DNA of 64,000 nt from positions 22,914,001 through 22,978,000 of the forward strand of contig OX327700.1 in NCBI GenBank assembly GCA_946807835.1. The letters run 5' to 3'. Of this stretch, positions 24,515-35,884 are shown piece by piece. The position numbers were made by a program, and so were the translations under genes. Position 1 is the first letter of the stretch. Each line of letters begins with the position of its first letter. A model generated the notes under the pieces. It was not told the DNA's origin and searched no databases. It saw only the letters and a list, made by a program, of their open reading frames with translations. This stretch comes from Ailanthus altissimus. Its lineage: Eukaryota > Streptophyta > Magnoliopsida > Sapindales > Simaroubaceae.

Positions 24515-25335
24515 AATATGGTGCTACATTCATCGGGTTTAATTTATTCTATTAGTTTAGATTCTCTTTCCCAGTAGTGAAAAATTTTCTTATCTTTTCT
24601 TATTCCTGCACGAATCAAAATTTTTATTTAGCAGGTTTACTTGGACATTTTGCCCATTAAAGTGAATTTATGTCGGCAAAATGTTGATCTTTTACCCTTA
24701 AGTAGCCGTTGTGAAGATGTGGAAAAAAATTTTATCCATACATTATTTCACTGTCCCTACAATGAATCAAGCCATCAGTTTTAGCACATGTTTGATTCTC
24801 TCTAGTATAACATTTCTAATACTTTCCTTGCTGAGATTTATGAAAAAAATTCCCCAAAGAATTTTTCCTTTTTTGGTGTTGTTGAAAGGAAATAAACAAC
24901 TAGCTGTTTGATGGTTTTGTTTGTTCCCCTTCAAAGCTACTTAAGGACGTTGGAACTTTTCTTCCAGATTTCCAAAATCTATAACAACTAGTTGTGAACC
25001 CATCCATTAAGCATAATAGACCACTTACTTGGCAACCAGCTCTCTCTTTTAAGCTGAAACTCAATGTGGATGCCACCGCTAAAACTAGTATGTATTTCTT
25101 TGGCATTGGAGTGATAATTTGAGATAATAATAGAGAACTTCTTGTTGCCTTAAAATCTATTTTGAGTGTCTTATCTCTATTTTAATTAGCTAAATGTGTT
25201 GGTCTTTTAATTGAATTATAAGTTACTGCCCTACACAATGTGCCAATTTCTAAAGCTAAAGCAGATTGCTCTAATGTTATATCTACACTTTGAAATATTT
25301 TAACTTTTTCCATTAAAAAGCTCTAATTCTTACCA
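24515..25335 (+). pseudogene. LINE-1 C-terminal zinc-finger and RNase H region
   Basis: The LINE frame resumes after copia-2: IPARIKIFI near 24605, VYLDILPIKVNLCRQNVDLL near 24637-24695, then C...CEDVEKNFIHTLFHCPYNE near 24700-24770, the His/Cys signature of the zf-RVT domain. RNase H follows with KLNVDATAKTSMYFFGIGVI near 25055-25110 and RDNNRELLVALKSIL near 25120-25165. The plant L1 RNase H opening is present. Stops and shifts remain. Confidence 0.82.
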
Positions 25336-26630
25336 GTAAGGGTAGGTATAATTTAGTTTGGTCTCGTTTTAGTTAGAACTAAATCGAAAAAGAGAATTGA
25401 ATAAACCGAATTCAAAAGAAAAACAAAATTGATCCAAAGTAATTTTTTCCGGTTCGGTCAGATAAATTATTTCAATTCTACACCGAATTAGGCTTGTTCA
25501 AAATGTGTACTTTTTTTAGTTCAACTTTTCAAACGCAGGAGGCAAAATAAAAAAAAATAAAAAAAAGTTATGGTTCGGTGGTAGCATGAAGAGAAATTGC
25601 TTCAAAAACTACCGCTAATATATAAGTCTAAAAGATTAGTTGGATACCAAAGTATCAACCAATATAAACATTTATGTGAATATTAATTTGGACCACAAAT
25701 ATTTAAATAGTTAAGTGTAAATCCAACCTAAGCAAGCAACTAGAAATGAAGCCATGCTGCGGAGGCTAACAGATACTTGTGAATAGAGAAGAATGAAGGA
25801 GATAAAATAATTAAAAAAACTAAAAAAAAATTAAAAAAGGGAAGATAAATAAAGTGCTAATGAAATTTTCATCAATTTTCAGATTGTTCAAGATTGATAC
25901 AATATCGACCTAAATTTTGACAATCCCGTTATAAGAGAACTCAATAGATTGTTCATTGTTCAACATTAAATTTCAATTACAAATTGTTCAACATCAAATT
26001 TTCAAGCAAACTCCTTCAGTCTTTCTTATGAAAATTAGAAATTAAGCACAAAAAAAAATCACATTATTGAACCCCATTTGGGCTGCGAGTACGAGAGAGA
26101 TAGAGAGATGATTGACGACTGATGAACTGTTGAACCAAGGTGAGAAGCTAAGAACAAAAAGAAGAGAGACGATTGACGTGAGACGACGAGAGGCTTCAAA
26201 TTTTTAGGGTTCGATAAGCAGGTTGGCTTTAGATTGGAAGCCAACAGCGTTGGATGAAGATTGAAAGTAGGTCGATGATGAAGGCTTTATTAGTGTTTGG
26301 GATTAAAAGCAAGAGAGTTAAACGTTGTTGCTAGTTTAATTTAGGGCTTGTTTAATTTGAGGAGAAGACTGAAAGGAAAAAAAAAGAATTTGCAGCTAGG
26401 CGGCTGTAGAATAAAAAAGTAAGAATTTAGAATTTTTTTTATTTTATTGGAAGTTATATTTTGTGGGTAAGCTCGTGTTACAAATTTTTATCCATCGATT
26501 AAATAATGGTACGTGATAATTAATTATAAAATTACTTAAATACCTAACTTTCGGTTCAATTTCTAAGTTGAGAAAAATTGAATCGAAATTAAATTAGACT
26601 AATCAATTATCACACCTAAGATAACGACTA
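25336..26630. mobile_element. hAT-like non-autonomous element (tentative)
   Basis: The left end (AAGGGTAGGTATAATTTAG, about 25337) and the complement of the right end (TAGGTGTGATAATTGATTAG, to about 26624) look like diverged terminal inverted repeats of the hAT MITE style, with CCGAA/TTCGGT-rich subterminal sequence. No convincing 8-bp target duplication is seen and no transposase is present. The interior (25500-26450) is unrecognised and less AT-rich near 26080-26300. Confidence 0.35.
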
Positions 26631-27530
26631 AAAAAATGATTTTTTAATTTTGTCAATCTGACATATATAGTTTCAGTTAGATTTTTATTCCTTAAAGAGT
26701 CTATCATTTTAAATATAGAAGTCTTCGTTTAATTTTAGCTTTCGATGTACTTTGGATCTGTCAAAACCATCCCAAGACAGATTTAATGAGATAGGGTTGA
26801 ATTTACTTTCACATAATCAGAAGAAGTCTACTCCATTTAACCATTTGAGGCATTGAAACTTCTTCTCTTCGAAGTGGTGTGATAATATAATCTTTTTCCT
26901 TATAAATATAAACAAAAAAGAAACAGAGAGAAGAGGAGAGTAGCCAATGTCTAATCGTGCAGAATAAGAGTGGCCGATGGTATGGATCAGTTCAACTTGG
27001 GGCCACCATCTCAGTACAATAACAGCCCAACGTTTCTCAGTTTCATCTCAAGTTCCCAGGCCCTGTACGCAATATGACATGGATGGGCTAGTGGCTACTC
27101 CTTTTTTTTTTTACCTCTCTAGATGGACCCTGAGCTCGAGCTCACCCTTTAAAATTTTGGGGTACTGTATATTTTTACCAAAGCTCTAAGATATTAAGAT
27201 GTGTTTCCATCACGAAGCCAAATTTACAGATGCTACAAACTTTTTCTTATTATATCTTTCGAAAAACAAAAAAATCTGAAATCTCAACCATAAGTATTCT
27301 CTCCAATGAATTATCTTTATTGCTAAATTCTGATAACAAGGTCAATACTGCATACCACGAGCTACATCTTTTAGGTACCAACGACACCTTACAATACCAA
27401 AAATTCAACAATAATCCTCAAACAATAAGAGAACCGAACCCAAGAAAAAAAAAAAAAGTAGAGTCACACAATAATCAAATGACCACACCAAGAAAAAAAA
27501 AATCAGCACATAAAGGAGAAAATTAATAAG
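26631..27530. other. Intergenic DNA downstream of the NHL gene
   Basis: No protein or RNA gene is recognised. The part near 27440-27530 is presumably the 3' untranslated and terminator region of the minus-strand gene. No canonical AATAAA signal stands out. Confidence 0.5.
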
Positions 27531-28160
27531 TTAAAGATCAATATCACAGTCAGCACTTTGGAAACTCTTGGATGAAGAAAAATGCACCATCACTGGAGAA
27601 CATACAACTCTAAGAGTACGATGGTGGGACTTCCATTTTCCTACCTTAAACCGAATTTTGGCCTTAACACGAATGTCCAATTCAATCTCCCTCGATGATT
27701 TTTCGAGACTTAAATCTTTAGAAATTGACTGTGACAATACCACATTTTGAGCCACAAGTCTTGCTTCCAGTCGAGTAACATTTCTTGTTGGTTGATGGAA
27801 TGGCTCTAGCGTGTTGAATGCTATGTTTTGGTCGTCGTAGGCGACGGAGATCTCTATGAAGTCATAGTATATGGAGGCTCTGCCATTAGGGTTATGTGCC
27901 CTAATTACAAAGTTGAAGGTGGAATTGAGGTGGCTATTATTGGATAAGTAGAAATTATGGACTGAACCTTCTTCAATGGTGTAAACAAGACGCTTAGGCT
28001 TGATTATGAGCCATATGACAACCACGGTTACGCCCACAATGACGATTATGACTAGCAAGAAAATGGCGATGAAACGGAACAGCCCCGCGTGTTTTCGGGG
28101 CGGCGCTGATTGATGAACTTCTTGGGGCTGCTGCTGCGAGGCTGCTGTGTTATTAGCCAT
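27531..28160 (-). CDS. NDR1/HIN1-like (NHL) LEA_2-domain membrane protein
   Basis: An intact single-exon ORF of 209 codons. Residues 1-25 are a short polar, Gln/Pro-containing cytosolic tail. Residues 28-53 form one strong hydrophobic segment, followed by KPKR. About residues 60-205 form the extracytoplasmic LEA_2-type domain. The family motif NPN lies at residues 90-92 and the conserved end runs from VVCSPV (185-190) to CDIDL. Three Asn-X-Ser/Thr sites (74, 79, 127) suggest glycosylation. The start has A at -3 and G at +4 (good plant context), and the length is usual for the family. NHL proteins sit in the plasma membrane or plasmodesmata and are linked to defence and senescence; the role of this copy is inferred only from the family. 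It is the only undamaged protein gene in the window and has no gene neighbour within 8 kb. Confidence 0.92.
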   Translation of the reverse strand: MANNTAASQQQPQEVHQSAPPRKHAGLFRFIAIFLLVIIVIVGVTVVVIWLIIKPKRLVYTIEEGSVHNFYLSNNSHLNSTFNFVIRAHNPNGRASIYYDFIEISVAYDDQNIAFNTLEPFHQPTRNVTRLEARLVAQNVVLSQSISKDLSLEKSSREIELDIRVKAKIRFKVGKWKSHHRTLRVVCSPVMVHFSSSKSFQSADCDIDL

Positions 28161-28223
28161 GTTAAAATGAAGGTTTACTGAGAAGCTATGTTGTGGTGCA
28201 AGATTTTACTTTGGTGTGGGGAG

Positions 28224-28233
28224 CTAATATAAG
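28224..28233 (-). promoter_or_regulatory. Candidate TATA element of NHL gene
   Basis: The complement reads CTTATATTAG, about 65-75 bases upstream of the ATG. The spacing is plausible, but the sequence is not a perfect TATA box. Confidence 0.35.
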
Positions 28234-28547
28234 ATAATGTCCCTTTGTCTTTTTGGTTGTCAATTGGACACTTTTTCTCTTTAACATTCTTGTGTGAAAC
28301 TCAAGAAATCTGAGAGATTCTGACTCCCTGGCTCTTTTAATATGATCATTTGTAAGATTCATTGCAGCGAATGTGTAAACTTCCATATTTTAATACAATA
28401 TCATACTGTTGGGCCATTCCACCTTTGAAAGTTGAAACCGAAACCAAAGAAGAATATGCTTCTATGTACATAAAAGTAGATATGCATTTGATGCCATTTG
28501 CCTGTCTCAGTTCTCACTTCGAGTACCCTACCAGAACACATAGAATC

Positions 28548-28578
<31 letters not shown>
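28548..28578. repeat. Compound (TA)n(GA)n microsatellite
   Basis: A TA run to 28564 passes straight into a GA run to 28578. Confidence 0.9.
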
Positions 28579-29361
28579 AAAATTTCTTGCTAGATTACCA
28601 CCGAATTAATAAATTACAAAAGCGTTAAAATTTGAAGCTGAAAATATAACTTCAAAAATGAGTAGTTAATTATAGAAGAGCAATCTAGCGGACGATATTT
28701 GCTCATGCTAAAATGATACTGACATTGTATTGCATGTCAATCTATGGCTTAAACACCACTTGTACAAGTATGGTTCATAAGGTAAGGAATAATACCTACA
28801 AGAACAAATCTTTGATTAATTATTGTCCTAGGATCAAACCAATGTTGTTGTGTCCAGGTAGAGTCAAAAGATGAGTGATTATCCGATTGAGTTAGATCAC
28901 ATCCCTCTAATTTAAAGTGATTATGCTCAGTCCCCCCCTAATACAAGTCACTTGGTGAAAAGTAATGTATAGACAAAGAGAAATTCTTATTTAAATGCCA
29001 AAGGGATCAAAAGTCTTGTTTTCATACTTGATGGTTTTTGCTTTGCCTTCAAGTCATTCCACAATCACTTTTGTAAATTCTCTTTACCCTTTTCTTTTCC
29101 TCATTAGAAAACCTGGGTAAATATAACAAGACTTACTAGCAGTTTGCATGATCACTCACAGCATCAACTGGTTTCGAAACTAATGTACATAAATGGACTA
29201 CATATAGTTTAAAATTAATTTGAGTTTGTGAGCCTAATTAATTTGAGTTTGTCAGCCTTCCTCAGAATTATTATTACAAATTATTTTTAAGCAAAGATGA
29301 AAAACAAAGTGGAAATATAACATGTCTAGTAAGTGAGCAGATGTTCAGATGATCCATATCT

Positions 29362-29364
<3 letters not shown>

Positions 29365-29424
<60 letters not shown>
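29365..29424. repeat. Compound (TA)n(GA)n microsatellite, longer copy
   Basis: About 28 bases of TA are followed by about 32 bases of GA, the same compound order as at 28548-28578. Confidence 0.92.
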
Positions 29425-29429
<5 letters not shown>

Positions 29430-30451
29430 ATGTATTCATATTTCATGTCATTTTTTTTTGGGTTTATTTGTATAGATACCAGCAATTCAAGCATATTTAT
29501 TAATTTTTACTGTAGTATCAGATTTTACTACTGCAATAATGAACATACCTTTAACCATGCAAATTGGAACCTTAAGATTGAATCTTCTTTTATGATTCTT
29601 GCTTCTCCTCAAAGTAATCCCAAAGTGCGTCCCAATTAATAACACCTATAGGGCTATAAACAAATTAGCTTCTCAAAGTCACTGCATATATACGACGACT
29701 TGAATCATGAATATGAAAGTGCTTGTGGCTCCACCTTAACTTAGATAGAAGAGATTTTTAGATTTCTATTTTCTTATTCGGGATAAATATAAAAGTGAAA
29801 GGAGATTAGTGACTTCTGATTGCTGAACCCATAAAAATTAAATTAGGTATGATCTTAATTAATCTCATGTACCACTTTTGGTTCTTCATTCTATATCTTT
29901 GGTGACTTTCACATGACCAACATCAAAATCTTTGCAGTTTTTTTAATGCATTACGCCATCAGTGGGATGAAACTTCTACTGAAGTCACATATTTTCTATT
30001 TTTTTTAATCAGAACAGTGAAAGACACATTACTGCTTTAGTTAAAAATACCAATGGAGACAAAAGAGAAAGAGATGCCCAGCTAATTAATTATATAAACT
30101 CTTCAGCGCCTAGCACCACGTTCGTGCATCTCACTAACACCTCACGCCTTCGTTATAAAATTTGAAAATTCTTCTGATATAATATCTAATTTCATAATAG
30201 ATTATGATTTTTTTCTTTTTTTATTTATCATAAATTCCAAATTACATGTTTACAAAATTTAAGGGCGTATTTAGTATTAATTTTTTAAATGGTGTTTTTG
30301 AAATTTTTTTAAAATAAAACTATTGCTTTTCAATTTAGTATTTTTCAGATTTATAAAAGCCTCTGTAGTATATTGTGAAAATACTAATCTAAACTTTTAA
30401 ACAAAAAAAAAAGGAAATAAGAACATATTTGATTAATTTTTTTATAACTAT

Positions 30452-30643
30452 TGTTAACCCCATAATTTGGTCAAGTCAAGATTAATGGTTCAATTTGTTT
30501 ATTGTTGAGACCAAAGTAGAGATTAACAAAAACAATAAAGGAAAAAAGGTAGCATGAACATCGAATTTATAGTAGTTCATGTCAATGTGAGTCTACGTTC
30601 TTGTAGAGTATTAATACAATAAAGGCAACTCTCTTTTTACCCA
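30452..30643 (-). repeat. LARD-like element 3' LTR (internally deleted)
   Basis: It shares its first about 150 bp and last about 35 bp with 35885-36432 and lacks about 360 bp found in the right copy. Confidence 0.55.
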
Positions 30644-31319
30644 TTTAAGAATCTTTTTTGAGCCTTTTAATAAATTTGGCCTACCAAAATCTAGAAGAAA
30701 AAAAAAGTTCCTCAGTTTTCAGTATTAACTTGTTAATACTGAAAACTTTATAGTGGTATTTAAATTGAAAAAGCTCTTTGAAGTGCCTTTATTAGGTTGA
30801 TCAAATCCTTAGTTTGACAACTTAAAGATGTGTTCTGAAAGAGGTGGGGATTGTTCCTTGTGGGGTTCTTCAAATATTTCGTCTTGTGGAGATAAAAATA
30901 ATTTGAGTCTTTGAATGGTATCTTTAGTGGTCGGCTCGACAAAATCATGTTATGGAACAGTACTGATGCTGATGACATTTATTTAGAGTGAAGGACTATA
31001 GGCCAGCTCCTGGATGTACTTGTGCTTGATTTTGGGTTTTATCAAGGGATTAGACTGAAGCTTGAGATGTTGGTGCCATTGGTTAATAAGTCTCAGTACT
31101 TTTATTCTTGTTTTTCATCTAAAGATTCTCATGATAATGCTAGTCATTGTCAACGCTTTTACTTTTTCATGGCATAAAGTAGTTGAATGCAAGCATTAGT
31201 TGAAATTCGCATGTTATGATTTGAAGTAGGATAATAATTCGAGCACTATAAGTTAAGAGAAAATATTGAACCGAGCATCATGGGTAGAAATCCAAGCACC
31301 ATGGGCATAAAGTGGCCTC

Positions 31320-31640
31320 GATCTTTAAGTGATGACTTATGTGACCCTAGATGAGAACTTATGTGACTTTGAATGGGATTTATGTTATCTTAGACGATGA
31401 CTTATGTTGCCTTTGATGGGGACTTACATTGCTTTAGACGATAACTTATGTTACCTTATATGAGGACATATATTGCCTTTCTTAAGGTTTACATTGCCTT
31501 AGATAAAGACTTACACTGTTTTAGATTAGGACTTATGTTACCTTTGTTGAGATCTTATATTACTTTAAATAAAGACTTACATTGCCTTTCTTGAGGTTTT
31601 ATGTTACCTTAAATAAAGACTTATGTTGCCTTAGAGGCAA
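31320..31640. repeat. Short-period imperfect tandem array
   Basis: Repeats of the type GATGAGGACTTATGTTGCCTT recur about every 26-27 bases in many variants (GACTTACATTGCCTTAGA, AACTTATGTTACCTTA). There is no coding sense. Confidence 0.75.
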
Positions 31641-32127
31641 CTGTCTTTATTTTAGGATGGAACCTTGCTCAAGCCTTATGATCCTCTAACATCTTAGAGT
31701 ACTTACTCGAGCTTTACAGACCCTTTTCTCACACTATTTTATGGGCTTCTGGCATCCCAGAATAAAACCATAACAGAGTCTTACAAGTCTCTTGATAAGA
31801 TGGAGATTACATTTTATAAAGGTCTCTAGTAATTTTACCTTTCATGGAGGAATTTACAATAATCCTACTTTTTGCAAAGAGAATTTTAATAATTTTTTAC
31901 CCTTTATAAATGAATTTTTCTTGATAAGGTTGATTTTATCTACAACTGTCAAAAGTGGTCTCATGTACTAAAATCTCTTAGGCCTCGCAGGTTAAATCTT
32001 TGGGCCTTATAGGTCAAAACCTTTTGGCTTTACAGGCCTGAATTCTTTGGGCCTCTTGGAGGACTTAGATGGCCTCGATGAAGGCTTACATTGCCTTTGT
32101 CAAGGTTTATATGTCCTCTATCGTAGA

Positions 32128-32815
32128 TGAACTTGCAATAATCAGTGTTCGTAGGGGTTTCTTGGTTTTGTGACCATACTCGCTTGCTTCAGATGTGTGG
32201 CATTTATAGGGTTTTTTTAGGTTTCGCAACCATACTCGCTTACCTTTCCTATGCTAGGCTTAGAATTCTTGGTATTCATAGGGGTTTCTTGATTTTACAA
32301 CCATACTCACTTGCCTTTCTTGACCTGGGCTGAGAATTCATGGCATTTGTAGAGGTTTCTTAGTTATGTGACCATACCCACTTGTCTTTCCTTCCCTAGA
32401 CTCAAAATTTATGGCATTCGTAAGGGTTTCTTGGTTTTGCGATCATATTGCTTGCTTTTTCTGCCTTATGTTCAAAATTCATGGCATTCGTAGAGGTTTC
32501 TTAGTTTCACAACCATACCTACTTACCTTTCCTACAATAGGCTCAAAATTCTTGGCATTTGTAGTGGTTTCTTAGTTTTACAATCACACCCACTTGCCTT
32601 TCTTGCCTTGGGCTGAGAATTCATGGCATTTATAGGGGTTTCTTGGTTTTGTGGCCATACTTGGTTGCCTTTCCTTCCTTAGACTTGAAATTTATGGCAT
32701 TCATAGGGGTTTCTTGGTTTTGTGCCTATACCCACTTGCCTTTTTTTTCCCCAAGCTCAAAATTCATGGCATTCATATAGGTTTCTTGGTTTTGTGACCA
32801 TACCCGCTCCTCCAT
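32128..32815. repeat. About 72-bp tandem minisatellite, ten units
   Basis: The phrase GGTTTCTTGGTTTTGTGACC recurs, with changes, near 32156, 32219, 32283, 32353, 32425, 32495, 32566, 32637, 32709 and 32780. Each unit also has ACTTGCCTTTC and CAAAATTCATGGCATTC blocks. The spacing is 63-73 bases, mostly 71-72. Confidence 0.9.
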
Positions 32816-33200
32816 GATAAGGGCTTGCACGACCTTAGTTAAGGTTAAACTGCTTTAAGGAGGTTTTAGGTAACCTTTGAAATGACATGGATGGTGTCTA
32901 AGAAGATTTAGATAGCCTATGTGAGGCCTTAAGTTACCTCTGGGAGGACTTAGATGACTTTTAAGAGGGCTAAGGCCGTCTTTAGGATGAATTATACAAG
33001 CTTTGAAAAGCCTTAGGCTACCTCTAAGAGGACTTAGGCGAAGGTCTTTGAATTTTAATGAAAAGGCCCTCGAATTGTGATAAAGAGGTCCTCAAATCTT
33101 GATAAGGTAATCTTCAAATTTGAAGAAGAGGTTCTCAGAACTTGATGAAGAGGTCTTCAAATTTGATAAGGAGATTCTTGGAATATATAAGGCTTATTTT
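32816..33200. repeat. Degenerate GAGG/CTTAG repeat tract
   Basis: Loose repeats of the types AGGACTTAGATGACCT and GAGGTCCTCAAATCTTGATA continue the composition of the LARD-like interior. No clear unit length. Confidence 0.5.
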
Positions 33201-33779
33201 TAGTAAGGGCCTTTATGCAAAGTTCAAAAAATATTCTTACTAAAATAAGAATTTTAAAAACTTTAAGAGGCTTAAATGAAATAGTATATTGCCAAAGGTC
33301 ACACTACATAATTTTAAAAGTATTTGGGCTTCATTCAAATTTTCTGCAACTAAAAATGGTTAAGTGGGAAGATCTAAATGTTGCTTTAATCTCTTTCTCT
33401 TCTTATTACGCGTCACCCGGCTACTTCCTTCACCGACTTTAGTCGGTTGTCATCAAGCTGCCTATTATTTAAGAAGACATTGGAGGTCTGCAATGAAATC
33501 ACCAGCCACTTCAGGAGGGTGTCGACCATCATGAATAAATCCTTGACTAGCGATTATAATGGTTGAGATGGTGTAGATGAGGCTAGCGATCAAAAACTTT
33601 GGCGGCTTTGATTTGTGCTTTCCCAATGATGATAGGTAAGGGTGCTATCTGGGTTTGGGTTGACAAAGAATTATGCATTCATTAATGAGTTTAACGATAA
33701 TGGATAATAACTTGCACGTTGATGGTGAGTGGTGGTCATGTGGTGGCTTGGCGTTTTGCCTTCTGGCCTTAGTGGTTGT
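33201..33779. other. LARD-like interior, nothing recognised
   Basis: No reading frame or motif of known type. It ends at the MITE target duplication. Confidence 0.45.
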
Positions 33780-33787
33780 ACTACCAC

Positions 33788-34248
33788 TAGGGGTGGGCAA
33801 AAAACCGAAAAACCGAACCGGACCTGAAAAACCGAACCGAATTGGTCGGTTCGGTTCGGTTTTTCTCTTGGTCGGTTCGGTTTTCGGTTTTTTATTTTAA
33901 AAACCGAAAAATTCGGTTCGGTTTTCGGTTCGGAAGGCCGAACCGAGAACCGAACCGAAAAAACCGAATTTAAAAAAAATTAAAAAATTAAAAAAAAAAA
34001 TTAAAAAAAAATTAAAAAAAATTAAAAACAAATTAAAAAAAATTAAAAAAATTATAAAACCGAACCGAACCGAACCGACCCAAACCGAACCGAAAAACCA
34101 AAACCCGAACCGAACCGAACCGGTTCGGTTCGGTTCGGTTTTTGATTTTTCGGTTCGGTTTTCGGTTTTATTTTTCAAAAACCGACCGGCTCGGTTCGGT
34201 TTTCGGTTCACACTAAAAACCGAACCGAACCGGATTTGCCCACCCCTA
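33788..34248. mobile_element. hAT-type MITE rich in CGGTTC/GAACCG
   Basis: A 461-bp element has perfect inverted ends TAGGGGTGGGCAAA / TTTGCCCACCCCTA and an 8-bp target duplication ACTACCAC (33780-33787 and 34249-34256), as hAT transposition gives. The interior is almost entirely CGGTTCGGTT on one side and AACCGAACCG on the other around an A-rich centre (33968-34058), so it can fold back on itself. Open frames across it encode only repeat-derived peptides. It needs a hAT transposase in trans. Confidence 0.95.
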
Positions 34249-34281
34249 ACTACCACACATTAAAGGCTCTTCGAATCAGGT

Positions 34282-35729
34282 TGATAAGGGCAAATTTGTC
34301 ATATATTTTCTCATGTTTTTATTATTGATATTTTATGATTTTATGAGAATAGATGACTATTTATGTGCATTATTGTTATTTATAGGGACTTGAACGAAAT
34401 TTAAAGAAAGAACGCAAAAGGAACGAAAACAGGGACTAAAATGCAAAGTTTCCAAAATTTGAGTCCAGCGCCCCCGCGCCACAAGTATTTTCGCCTCAGC
34501 GCTGAAATAATGATCGAAATAAGAAAAACGACCTATTTAAGTCGCGTTCCTCGCCCCAGCGCCAGACAGTCACCGCGCCAGCGGTGAAGCCGTTCTCATG
34601 CAGCGCCCCAGCGCCAAAATCCCACCGCTCCAGCGGTAATAGCTTTTTCACGCGTCGCCCCAGCGACAGATGCATAGCGCGCCAGCGGTAGTGCGAGTCC
34701 TAGTCCGACGAGAATTGAGATTTTCAAGCTCATATCAATCCCTATATAAAGCCACTCGTTCCCAGCCTTTAAGAATGAATCCAAGACGACCCAAGAGCAT
34801 CAAGAATACAGAGCACGAGTCTTGGAGAGCAATAGGAGCTTAATTGAAGCAACTTTAGAGAGAGATACAAGACGTTCTTCGGCATCAAGAGTTCCTAGGC
34901 AGCGCAATTAAGAGCAATTCGACGTCTATATCGGTTTGCTAATAATTGTATCATGTTTTATTTTTATTTTTACTGCTGTTCTCTTGTAGCCATGAGCTAA
35001 CTCATTTCTAGGGTTAATATTTGAACTCAATATGTGCGCTTAAATTGTCATATCTTTTTAGTATTTAATAAACTTAGTCATTTATTATTTAAATTACTTG
35101 TGTTTAATGCTTCAATATATCTGGCCAATATATGGTGAATGAGTTGGTAATATTATTGATAAACTCGGAAGAGGAATCATAATATTTAGACCTAGGGAAT
35201 TTGATGCATGATTGTAGAGTAACATTCAATGTTGCATATGCAAGTTTCAATTTAGGATAGGAATATACCTAATTGGCATGTATGATCAATAAGACTTAAT
35301 CTTAATGAATCCTAATTTATTACAAGTACCATAGGAATATAGGTATTTGGTAAATTAAGGTATACTTGCATGACCTTGGAAGAGGCTTGTGAATACATTA
35401 GCGTCTTGATCAATAATAAAGATTAAGTAAGTTAAATATTAGAAGATTAATCATTAGAAACATATTGAGGGATAATATTAATCCTAGGTTTTCTCTATAT
35501 TGCTATCTTTTTATTCTCTTTGCATTGTGTTTTTACTTTTATATTTTCCACATTCATTCTTAGGTTTTTATTTATCTGAATAATTATTAGGAAGATATAA
35601 TTTTAGTAATTGGTTAAAAAGAAAAAATTATCCCTGTGGGTTCGACATCCGACTTATTTAGTCTCTTTATTACTTGCATACGATAGTGTATACTTGCACT
35701 TAATTTTATGATATAGAAATATCGCATCA
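34282..35729 (+). mobile_element. Solo LTR, 1448 bp (gypsy-like)
   Basis: It starts TGATAAGGGCAAATTTG, ends ATATCGCATCA, and is flanked by CAGGT on both sides (34277-34281, 35730-35734). No internal domain is present. Its last 100 bases (CCCTGTGGGTTCGACATCCGAC, then ATTACTTGCATACGA and ACTTGCACTT blocks) are typical of the 3' end of plant gypsy LTRs, which suggests plus orientation. A TATATAAAG promoter-like box lies near 34742. A GC-rich repeat at 34549-34700 is listed separately. Confidence 0.9.
34462..34700. repeat. GC-rich CGCCCCAGCGCCA repeats in solo LTR
   Basis: Near 34551, 34603 and 34655 the phrase CGCCCCAGCG recurs, each followed about 22-25 bases later by a CGCGCCAGCGGT-like phrase, giving about three units of 51-52 bp. 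Less regular copies precede them (34465-34503). The tract stands out sharply from its AT-rich surroundings. Confidence 0.8.
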
Positions 35730-35865
35730 CAGGTCCCTGGTTCAACTCTTATTGCCAACATCTTCTTCTCTCTTTTTTTTTTTTTCAAAACAAATTCTGT
35801 GTGCTTGTTGTTATCCTTTGAATTGTTAATCTCTATAATTAGTCTCCATAACTTTTTGTTTACTT

Positions 35866-35884
35866 TTCCCAGATGACACCAAAC
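35866..35884 (-). promoter_or_regulatory. LARD-like element primer-binding site
   Basis: The complement reads GTTTGGTGTCATCTGGGAA, next to the right LTR. It resembles the TGGCGCCGTCTGTGGG site of plant gypsy elements with several transitions. Confidence 0.5.

Larger units (their letters stand above)
13085..25335 (+). mobile_element. LINE-1: decayed L1-like non-LTR retrotransposon, interrupted twice
   Basis: Plant L1-type ORF2 domains appear on the plus strand in the right order: AP endonuclease (13100-13720), linker (to about 14240), reverse transcriptase (15704-16560), connection region (to about 17350), zinc-finger zf-RVT-like region (24520-24790) and RNase H (24990-25330). Two insertions split it: a minus-strand retroposon-like block (14245-15703) and copia-2 (about 17430-24509). 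ORF1 and the start of the endonuclease are not seen, and there is no clear poly-A tail because hAT-like DNA abuts the 3' end. All frames carry stops. Confidence 0.85.
28234..30451. other. Intergenic DNA upstream of NHL gene
   Basis: No protein or RNA gene is recognised. It holds two compound TA/GA microsatellites (listed separately) and probably the upstream promoter of the minus-strand NHL gene. Confidence 0.55.

Noticed and set aside
26059..26244. 61-codon minus-strand ORF as a gene
   Set aside because: No homology motif, and it lies within probable hAT-like debris.
31320..33200. CRISPR array
   Set aside because: The repeats are imperfect and have no regular unique spacers. The setting is a plant retrotransposon.
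33897..34256. 119-codon minus-strand ORF
   Set aside because: It lies wholly within the CGGTTC-rich hAT MITE and reflects repeat translation.
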